The position numbers and the translations under genes are program-made. Of a DNA stretch of 64,000 bases, positions 58,331-64,000 are shown in pieces. Source of the DNA: VXMO01 sp965205915 (lineage in GTDB: Bacteria; Chloroflexota; Dehalococcoidia; UBA6926); NCBI GenBank assembly GCA_965205915.1, contig OZ242191.1:434001-498000 (forward strand), given 5' to 3'. The notes under the pieces were generated by a model that saw only the letters and a program-made list of their open reading frames with translations, had not been told where the DNA came from and searched no databases. Position 1 is the stretch's first letter. Each line of letters starts with the position of its first letter.

Positions 58331-59290
58331 CTAATAGCGAATCCGGGGATCAAGCCAACCGTACAGGAGGTCCACACCCAGGTTCGCCGCGACTACCGCG
58401 AAACCGGTTAGCGTCACAACAAGCTGCACCACCGGATAGTCTCGCTGGTTGATGGAATCGACCATCATCCGTCCGATGCCGGGCAGGCCGAACACCTGCT
58501 CAGTAACAACGAGGCCCGTAACCGTAATGGGAAGGAATATTCCGATTAGGGTCAGGACCGGGATGAGCGCGTTACGCATAGCGTGGCGCACGATGATGAC
58601 GCGCTCCTTAAGTCCCTTGGCGCGCGCTGTGCGGATGTAGTCCTCGCGCATCACCTCAAGCATTGTCGCTCGCATCATGCGGAGCGGGACACCCATCAGG
58701 AAGCCCAAACCGATGATCAGCGCCGGCCAAATCAACTGCGCCAGGTTCGCTACCGGATCCTCCCAGAGCGGCGTGTAGCCTTGCTGCGGAATCCAGTCAA
58801 ACGTGCGCACGAAGATCAGGATCAGCATCATTCCGCTCCAGAACGTCGGAACGGAGATGCCGAGAATGGCCAGGCCACGAATCAGGTAGTCCCAGAACGT
58901 GTCCTGCTTGAGCGCGGCAATGACGCCGCCTGTGATGCCAAGAATGCTGCCGATGACGAGGCCCATCGCCCCAACCTGGAGGCTCAGGGGCGCCTTACGG
59001 GCGATCAGCCTGTCCATATCAGCGTTGTAGAAGAAGGACTTGCCGAAATCGAGCGTAAAGATCCCGTAAATCCAGGTGAAGTACTGTTCGTAGAGTGGCC
59101 TATCCAGCCCCAAATCAGCTCGGATTCGGGCCAGCGCCTCGGGGTCAATGCCTCCGCCGCCTTCGCCACCACCCAGCATCATGATCGCAACGTCGCCCGG
59201 CGCGATGCGCATGATTAAGAAGACCACTATAGTGACGCCGAAAATCGTCGGCACTGCCAACAATAACCGCCGCAAAACATATGCCCACAT
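58331..59290 (-). CDS. Dipeptide/oligopeptide ABC permease, DppB type, copy 1
   Basis: 319 residues. MWAYVLRRLLLAVPTIFGVT opens the standard DppB fold; a Gly-rich stretch (LGGGEGGGGID) lies in the first outer loop; VREDYIRTARAKG-like MREDYIRTARAKGLKERVII is the coupling loop. Nearly identical (about 95 percent by eye, protein and DNA) to the next gene at 59531, so this is a recent duplicate. Own promoter-like sequence at 59385-59413. Upstream leader keeps the GGGGAGGG ribosome-binding site shared by all three copies. Confidence 0.9.
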   Translation of the reverse strand: MWAYVLRRLLLAVPTIFGVTIVVFLIMRIAPGDVAIMMLGGGEGGGGIDPEALARIRADLGLDRPLYEQYFTWIYGIFTLDFGKSFFYNADMDRLIARKAPLSLQVGAMGLVIGSILGITGGVIAALKQDTFWDYLIRGLAILGISVPTFWSGMMLILIFVRTFDWIPQQGYTPLWEDPVANLAQLIWPALIIGLGFLMGVPLRMMRATMLEVMREDYIRTARAKGLKERVIIVRHAMRNALIPVLTLIGIFLPITVTGLVVTEQVFGLPGIGRMMVDSINQRDYPVVQLVVTLTGFAVVAANLGVDLLYGWLDPRIRY

Positions 59291-59384
59291 GTGCTTTCGC
59301 CCTCCCCGTAGGCTACAAGCCAGCCTGCATCAATCGTTGACGGGCTGCCACTTGTGCCTCGGCTCGTTGCCCGCGTTTCGCACC

Positions 59385-59413
59385 ATGCTATGTATGACCC
59401 CTACCCGTGTCAA
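59385..59413 (-). promoter_or_regulatory. Promoter of DppB copy 1: TTGACA-17-TAGCAT
   Basis: On the minus strand TTGACA (59408-59413) and TAGCAT (59385-59390) are 17 bases apart, about 95 bases before the ATG at 59290. Confidence 0.65.
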
Positions 59414-59449
59414 GCGCTTACACGCCAAAAGCGCCGAATCCGGAAGCAG

Positions 59450-59482
59450 AATCCCCGCCGATTCGCTGTCCCGGCGGGGATT
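59450..59482 (-). terminator. REP-like hairpin after DppB copy 2
   Basis: AATCCCCGCCG (59450-59460) pairs with CGGCGGGGATT (59472-59482) around an 11-base loop, about 50 bases after the stop at 59531. Probably a transcription terminator or mRNA-end stabiliser. Confidence 0.6.
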
Positions 59483-59530
59483 CCTCTACTTGCCGAACAT
59501 TCCGGCATGTGAGCGCGGCTACTTTCCGCG

Positions 59531-60493
59531 CTAATAGCGAATCCGCGGATCAAGCCACCCATACAGCAGGTCCACTCCCAGGTTCGCCGCGACGACCGCG
59601 AAACCGGTCAACGTCACAACAAGCTGCACCACCGGGTAGTCTCGCTGGTTGATGGAATCGACCATCATCCGTCCAATGCCGGGCAGGCCGAACACCTGCT
59701 CAGTAACAACGAGGCCCGTGACCGTAATGGGAAGGAATATTCCGATTAGGGTTAGAACCGGGATGAGCGCGTTACGCATGGCGTGGCGCACGATGATGAC
59801 GCGCTCCTTAAGTCCCTTGGCGCGCGCTGTGCGGATGTAGTCCTCTCGCATCACCTCGAGCATCGTCGCTCGCATCATGCGGAGCGGGACACCCATCAGG
59901 AAGCCCAAACCGATGATCAGCGCCGGCCAAATCAACTGCGCCAGGTTTGCGACAGGATCCTCCCAGAGCGGCGTGTAGCCTTGCTGCGGAATCCAGTCAA
60001 ACATGCGCACGAAGATCAGGATCAGCATCATTCCGCTCCAGAACGTCGGAACGGAGATGCCGAGAATGGCGAGACCACGAATCAGGTAGTCCCAGAATGT
60101 GTCCTGCTTGAGCGCGGCGATGACTCCGCCAATGATTCCGAGGATGCTGCCAATGACCAGGCCCATCGCCCCAACCTGGAGGCTCAGGGGCGCCTTACGG
60201 GCGATCAGCCTGTCCATATCAGCGTTGTAGAAGAAGGACTTGCCGAAATCGAGGGTAAAGATTCCATAAATCCAGGTGTAGTACTGTTCATAGAGTGGTC
60301 TATCCAGCCCCAAATCAACTCGCATCCTCTCCAGCGCTTCAAGATCAATACCTCCACCACCGCCATCGGCGCCGCCTATCATCATCAGTGCAACGTCTCC
60401 GGGCGCGATGCGCATGATTATGAAGACGACAATCGTCACTCCGAAGATTGTCGGTACCGCCAGCAAAAGCCGGCGCAAAATGTATGGCCACAT
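59531..60493 (-). CDS. Dipeptide/oligopeptide ABC permease, DppB type, copy 2
   Basis: 320 residues from ATG 60493 (GGGGAGGG ribosome-binding site); a longer frame upstream is not homologous. It differs from copy 1 mainly in the first extracytoplasmic loop (MIGGADGGGGGIDLEALERM in place of the copy-1 stretch), i.e. the place most exposed to substrate or binding protein; the rest is almost identical. No DppC follows it directly: the next gene is copy 1. It may replace copy 1 in an alternative permease. Confidence 0.9.
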   Translation of the reverse strand: MWPYILRRLLLAVPTIFGVTIVVFIIMRIAPGDVALMMIGGADGGGGGIDLEALERMRVDLGLDRPLYEQYYTWIYGIFTLDFGKSFFYNADMDRLIARKAPLSLQVGAMGLVIGSILGIIGGVIAALKQDTFWDYLIRGLAILGISVPTFWSGMMLILIFVRMFDWIPQQGYTPLWEDPVANLAQLIWPALIIGLGFLMGVPLRMMRATMLEVMREDYIRTARAKGLKERVIIVRHAMRNALIPVLTLIGIFLPITVTGLVVTEQVFGLPGIGRMMVDSINQRDYPVVQLVVTLTGFAVVAANLGVDLLYGWLDPRIRY

Positions 60494-60579
60494 TGGTTTC
60501 GCCCTCCCCGTGCGATTCACCGTCTGCGTCTTCCTGTCATGACGCGGAGTCGTCCATCCCCGCGTCAGACATTCAGGCC

Positions 60580-60607
60580 AGTCTACGAATCGGTTGGCGA
60601 TGGTCAA
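60580..60607 (-). promoter_or_regulatory. Promoter of DppB copy 2: TTGACC-16-TAGACT
   Basis: TTGACC (60602-60607) and TAGACT (60580-60585) on the minus strand, spacer 16, about 80 bases before ATG 60493. The flanking GATTCGTAGACTGGCCTGAA is shared with the copy-3 promoter. Confidence 0.7.
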
Positions 60608-60625
60608 GTAATCAGCCAAAACGCC

Positions 60626-60652
60626 GTAGGGGCGGGTTGTGACCCGCCCCTA
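60626..60652 (-). terminator. GTAGGGGCG-type hairpin after DppB copy 3
   Basis: TAGGGGCGGGT-TGTG-ACCCGCCCCTA, an 11-bp perfect stem with a 4-base loop, between the stop of the gene at 60708 and the promoter of copy 2. Same family as the terminator at 6144. Confidence 0.6.
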
Positions 60653-60707
60653 TATGGGTTCCGAGAGTGCTGACGTTGTCAGGCCCACGGCTTGTTGGCG
60701 CGGCGCG

Positions 60708-61661
60708 CTACGACCCGTTCTCCCAATAGCGAAGGCGGGGGTCAAGGCGGACGTAGAGAAGGTCAACAACCAGATTCGTGATGATGACAGTGATCGCGGT
60801 CAGTAGAATGACGATCTGCACCACTTCATAGTCACGGTTGAGAACCGCATCAATCATCATGAGACCCACTCCCGGCAAACCAAATATCTGCTCCGTTACA
60901 ACGAGGCCGGTAATAGTGAACGGGGCGAACGTTCCTATCAACGTTATGACGGGAATGATCGCGTTAGGCACGGCGTGACGAACAATAACGATGCGTTCTT
61001 TCATACCTTTCGCCCTGGCCAAACGAACATAGTCAGATGACATCGCCTCAAGCAAAGAGGAGCGCATCATTCGCAGGACTGCCCCCATGATCAGGCCCAA
61101 CCCAATCACTAACGCGGGCAAAGTCAGCTGTGCCATATTCCTTAGCGGATCAACCCAGACCGGCGTGTAGGCCGGCTCCGGAATCCAGTCAAACGTGCGC
61201 ACAAGGTGCAGGATCAGCAGCATACCGCTCAAGAACGTCGGCAGCGAAATGCCTAGTATGGAGAGCCCACGCACGAGGTAATCGACGACTGTATTGGGCT
61301 TCAGCGTGGCGATGATGCCGCCTGCGATCCCAAGAATTCCGCCGAGCAGAATCGACAACATGCCAAGTTGTAAACTCAACGGAATCCTTCGCCCCAGCAA
61401 TTCTCCTATGCTGGCGCCATAGGAATCTGAATGCCCGAAGTCCAGTGTCAGGATGCCCATCAGCCAATTAAAGTACTTAGCGTGTAACGGCGTCTGTTCG
61501 GCGCGGATCAATTCCAATATTTCTGGAGGGCAACAGGCGGGACCCGTAAAAAACACTAAGGGCTGCTTTGGTTCCAATATCACTATGAAGAAAGCCACCA
61601 CCGTTACTACAAATAGGGTGGGGATGGCGAGCAACAGTCGGCGAATGATATATGCCCACAT
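60708..61661 (-). CDS. Dipeptide/oligopeptide ABC permease, DppB type, copy 3
   Basis: 317 residues. Same fold (MWAYIIRRLLLAIPTLFVVT, coupling loop MSSDYVRLARAKGMKERIVI) but clearly older than the copy 1/2 pair. The first outer loop lacks the Gly run and contains a Cys pair (FFTGPACCPPEILELIRAEQ), probably oxidised outside the cell. Own promoter at 61746-61773, and the same GGGGAGGG ribosome-binding site. No binding protein or ATPase follows. Confidence 0.9.
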   Translation of the reverse strand: MWAYIIRRLLLAIPTLFVVTVVAFFIVILEPKQPLVFFTGPACCPPEILELIRAEQTPLHAKYFNWLMGILTLDFGHSDSYGASIGELLGRRIPLSLQLGMLSILLGGILGIAGGIIATLKPNTVVDYLVRGLSILGISLPTFLSGMLLILHLVRTFDWIPEPAYTPVWVDPLRNMAQLTLPALVIGLGLIMGAVLRMMRSSLLEAMSSDYVRLARAKGMKERIVIVRHAVPNAIIPVITLIGTFAPFTITGLVVTEQIFGLPGVGLMMIDAVLNRDYEVVQIVILLTAITVIITNLVVDLLYVRLDPRLRYWENGS

Positions 61662-61745
61662 GGTTCACGCCCTCCCCGTGCGATTCACCGCGCGCTGAAA
61701 ATACTGCGGCGCAAAGTCGTCCTTCCCGCGCCGCGCGTTCAGGCC

Positions 61746-61773
61746 AGTCTATGAATCGCTGCCGTGGAGTCAA
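61746..61773 (-). promoter_or_regulatory. Promoter of DppB copy 3: TTGACT-16-TAGACT
   Basis: TTGACT (61768-61773) and TAGACT (61746-61751) on the minus strand, spacer 16, about 85 bases before ATG 61661. Sequence around the -10 matches that of copy 2. Confidence 0.7.
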
Positions 61774-61819
61774 GACGGAACCGGACGCACGCGGAGTGTG
61801 GCTGCGGAACGAAGCCCCT

Positions 61820-61990
61820 GGATTCTTCCCTGCGCTCAGAATGACGGCAGGGGATGGCGTCACAAGGGAAGGTTGCATACCCAGTTCCAGATTCCCGCTG
61901 TCGCGGGAATGACGGAGGGGCAGCGGCAGGCGTGGGGGCAGGCGGAGCAGGACGCTGTGGGGGCGGGTTGTGATTCGCCCCCACAGACTT
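61820..61990. repeat. Cluster of REP-like palindromes
   Basis: Three units in a gene-free stretch of about 350 bases (61662-62010): GGATTCTTCCCTGCGCTCAG then AATGACGG near 61820-61846; GATTCCCGCTGTCGCGGGAA then TGACGG at 61892-61917; and a GTGGGGGCGGGT-type hairpin at 61957-61986 directly after the alpha/beta hydrolase stop. No gene seen. Confidence 0.75.
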
Positions 61991-62010
61991 TTCCGAGAGT
62001 ATCGGCGCCG

Positions 62011-62850
62011 TTAGCCCCACGGCCTGTTGGCGTTCAGGAATCCGAGCAGTTCGCGGTTGTATTCCTCGGGGCGCTCGAATGGGGTGCCGTGGCGCGTGGG
62101 AAATACTTGCACACCCGCCTGCGTGCCCGTCATCGCCGTGGCCAGATCCTGCGCCGCCTCCGGGCCCGTGTACTGATCCCCTGCGCCAACGATGATCAGC
62201 GCGGGCGAGGTGATGTTGGCAACATCGACGCCCGACGCGCCGCCCATGCCGCTCATTATGCGGACGTACTTGTCGGGATCGTTCGCCGTCATGATCGCGC
62301 GATGCGCCTCCACGATCTCCGGCCGGGCCTGTAGAAACTCCGGCGTGTAGACCTGTGTGAGCCAGCCATCAAAGACGAAGTCCATGCCGCCCGCGCGAAT
62401 ACCCGCCATGCGTTCCTCACGCATCGCGCGGGCCGCCGCGGCCTCCTCCTCACTCACGGGAGGCGGGGCATCAAGTCGTCCTCCATTGGACATCACGACG
62501 CCCCACACGCGGTCGGGATGCGTCGCGGCAAAGTTGCGCACGATGCCGCCGCCCATCGAATAGCCGATGAGCGCAGTCCGCTCAATCCCGAGGCCGTCTA
62601 GCAGAGCGGCAAGGTCGTCGACAAACGTCATCTGGTCCAGGGAGTCCGACTCCGGAGTCTCGGTGTCGCCGTGGCCGCGCACGTCATAGGTAAGAAGGCG
62701 GAATGTGTCCGCGAGCGCCGGAACCTGTAGCCACCACGCGTTGCGGTTGTCGCCGGAGCCGTGAACGAGCGTCACCCACGGGGCGCCCTCAGGCCCCAAT
62801 ACCTCATAGCACTGTCCAATGCCGTTCGCCGTGATCATCTTAGCCGCCAT
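62011..62850 (-). CDS. Alpha/beta hydrolase
   Basis: 279 residues from ATG 62850 with GGGGGA upstream; the longer frame is rejected. VTLVHGSGDNRNAWWLQVPA gives the oxyanion HG motif, TALIGYSMGGGIVRNFAAT the nucleophile elbow (Ser in GYSMGG), LIIVGAGDQYTGPEAAQDLA the acidic residue and FPTRHGTPFERPEEYN the catalytic His. Fold-type 3-oxoadipate enol-lactonase/haloperoxidase; substrate unknown. Divergent from the SRPBCC gene. Confidence 0.88.
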   Translation of the reverse strand: MAAKMITANGIGQCYEVLGPEGAPWVTLVHGSGDNRNAWWLQVPALADTFRLLTYDVRGHGDTETPESDSLDQMTFVDDLAALLDGLGIERTALIGYSMGGGIVRNFAATHPDRVWGVVMSNGGRLDAPPPVSEEEAAAARAMREERMAGIRAGGMDFVFDGWLTQVYTPEFLQARPEIVEAHRAIMTANDPDKYVRIMSGMGGASGVDVANITSPALIIVGAGDQYTGPEAAQDLATAMTGTQAGVQVFPTRHGTPFERPEEYNRELLGFLNANRPWG

Positions 62851-62935
62851 ATTTCCCCCTACTTTCCTGCCATCACGCCGTATCCCCGAAGAGTTCGTTG
62901 GGATTGTATCCTTAGCAGGGTATCCCACGTGGCAC

Positions 62936-62941
62936 TACAAT
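62936..62941 (+). promoter_or_regulatory. -10-like TACAAT before the SRPBCC gene
   Basis: CTACAATAGC at 62935-62944, 34 bases before ATG 62976, with GAGGGGGA as ribosome-binding site. Confidence 0.5.
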
Positions 62942-62975
62942 AGCTTTTTCCGCATATACGTCGAGGGGGACACGC

Positions 62976-63446
62976 ATGGCCATTGAGTTCAACATTGAAA
63001 CATCCTTTAAGGCGGCCCCTGACAAGGTCTTTGCGGCCCTCACGAACGTGGAGGGATACGCAAATTGGATGCCCGGCCTCGTTCAGGCTTCCATGCTGTC
63101 CGATGGGGCATTCGGAGAAGGCGCGGAATACCAGGAGACTCGCCGCATGTTCTTCCGCAATGCCACTGAGCAATTTCGTGTGACCATGTGCGAGCCGCCG
63201 GAGATGCTTGAATTGACCGTGGACGGGTCAAAGGGGAGCAGTCGCAGCGGCGTTTACACCTTCTTCTACCACCTCGAAGCGGATGAGGAGGAGGGCGGGA
63301 CGAGCATGTCCATGCACGGCGAAATCTCAGGCCAAAACAAGATCATGGAGTTCCTGGGCCGATTGATGATTCGCTTTATGGCGCGCTCAATCCGCAAGGA
63401 TTACCAGGCGCTGGCCAAACACCTCGCCGCCTCTGAGGGTTCTTAG
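62976..63446 (+). CDS. SRPBCC-family (START/CoxG-like) protein
   Basis: 156 residues. Helix-grip fold: FNIETSFKAAPDKVFAALTN, YANWMPGLVQASML, RVTMCEPPEMLELTV, FFYHLEADEEEGGTSMSMHG, and the closing helix FMARSIRKDYQALAKHL. Binds a hydrophobic ligand; could be a cyclase, transporter or CoxG-like membrane-associated protein. The stop TAG overlaps the GTG of the methyltransferase gene (TAGTG), so the two are an operon. Confidence 0.85.
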   Translation: MAIEFNIETSFKAAPDKVFAALTNVEGYANWMPGLVQASMLSDGAFGEGAEYQETRRMFFRNATEQFRVTMCEPPEMLELTVDGSKGSSRSGVYTFFYHLEADEEEGGTSMSMHGEISGQNKIMEFLGRLMIRFMARSIRKDYQALAKHLAASEGS

Positions 63447-64000
63447 TGACCCAACGCCTCGGCGGCGAGGGGCGGCATCGACTGTACGGCGACCTCGCCT
63501 ACCTCTGGCCGCTGATGAGTCCGCCGGAGGAGTACGCCGACGGAGCGCCCCACTGGCGCAATCAGCTCCTGACTCGGCTCGGCCCCAATTCGCGGCATGT
63601 CCTTGAGTTGGGCACCGGCGGCGGACATTTCATCTCGCACCTGACCGATGTTTTCCAAGTGACGGCTGTTGACCTTTCGGAGGACATGCTGGACAACGCC
63701 CGCCGTTTGAATCCCGGCGTGGAGCATATCGTCGGTGACATGCGTGGCGTCCGATTGGGACGCACTTTCGACGCTGTCCTCATCCACGATGCCATCGCCT
63801 ACATCACGACAGAGGATGATCTCTCGGACACGTTCGCCACAGCCCGCGCGCACCTTGAGCCGGGCGGCGTGTTCATCACGATGCCGGACCACTACATCGA
63901 CCGCCCCGTCTGGCCGTACATCAATAACCGGACGCACAAGCAAGACGACCGTGAACTCACCTATATCGAATACTCGGCTCCCGACATCAACGAGACGTCC
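63446..64000 (+). CDS. SAM-dependent methyltransferase, 5' part (runs off the right edge)
   Basis: Open frame from GTG 63446 to the window end, 185 codons, no stop. Class I methyltransferase: motif I HVLELGTGGGHFISHL, motif II acidic TAVDLSEDMLDNAR, motif III region EHIVGDMRGVRLGRTFDAVL, then IHDAIAYITTEDDL and ARAHLEPGGVFIT. Ends in HYIDRPVWPYINNRTH and TYIEYSA. Because it has no stop in the window, automatic tracks may omit it. Substrate unknown; coupled to the SRPBCC protein. Confidence 0.85.
   Translation, partial: MTQRLGGEGRHRLYGDLAYLWPLMSPPEEYADGAPHWRNQLLTRLGPNSRHVLELGTGGGHFISHLTDVFQVTAVDLSEDMLDNARRLNPGVEHIVGDMRGVRLGRTFDAVLIHDAIAYITTEDDLSDTFATARAHLEPGGVFITMPDHYIDRPVWPYINNRTHKQDDRELTYIEYSAPDINETS

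Overview
The window looks like part of a chromosome of a Chloroflexota bacterium, probably the Dehalococcoidia/SAR202 side. This rests on gene content and style, not on a phylogeny: high GC, lipoproteins with Thr-Pro linkers, an archaeal-type phosphoglycerate mutase (ApgM), LL-diaminopimelate aminotransferase, a long run of MFS permease paralogues, and UbiD/UbiA/UbiX next to an ABC importer. There is no rRNA, no CRISPR array and no complete insertion sequence. Two tRNA genes are present.

Layout. 0-1.3 kb: two Uma2 nuclease-like genes (the first cut by the left edge) with gene debris between them. 1.4-5.2 kb (-): MoxR-DUF58-DUF4129 operon. 5.4-8.2 kb: dienelactone hydrolase, polyprenyl diphosphate synthase and Sua5/YrdC. 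8.3-13.9 kb (+): purine genes guaA, purD (with an in-frame membrane domain), purE and purB, then a small basic protein. 13.76-15.62 kb: a small accessory segment carrying a restriction-type (HSDR_N-like) protein and an unknown 97-aa protein, bounded by 80-bp direct repeats. 15.8-17.8 kb (-): OppD/OppF ATPases, then tRNA-Leu(UAG) and tRNA-Lys(CUU). 18.5-25.2 kb (+): pgk-apgM-tpiA, a PaREP1/HEPN-like protein, a Gfo/Idh/MocA oxidoreductase, miaA and dapF. 25.2-34.9 kb (-): seven consecutive MFS permeases, nearly all joined by 4-bp overlaps. 35.2-36.7 kb: dapL and a small winged-helix-like protein. 36.8-42.5 kb: CcdA, ArsR, a coiled-coil membrane protein, a CrtC/AttH-like lipoprotein, RimI, and an ECF sigma factor with a DUF5667-type partner. 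42.6-46.3 kb: a heterodimeric ABC exporter. 46.4-49.7 kb: a retropepsin-like protein, a DUF4287-SRPBCC protein, and an AIPR-family protein with an unknown 142-aa partner (probable defence segment). 49.8-56.1 kb (+): tetR-ubiD-ubiA-ubiX-SBP-ATPase-permease operon with a perfect operator-like palindrome at its head. 56.2-61.7 kb (-): a TolB-like lipoprotein and a Dpp-type permease block with three DppB paralogues and one DppC. 62-64 kb: alpha/beta hydrolase, SRPBCC protein, and a methyltransferase cut by the right edge.

Across the window, small GC-rich palindromes (REP-like) occupy many intergenic spaces. Several genes have a TATACT/TACAAT-like -10 element placed only 6-9 bases before the start codon, which suggests leaderless transcripts. 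The most interesting accessory parts are the AIPR pair, the repeat-bounded 13.8-15.6 kb segment, the seven-permease array, the UbiD/A/X-transporter operon and the membrane-PurD fusion.
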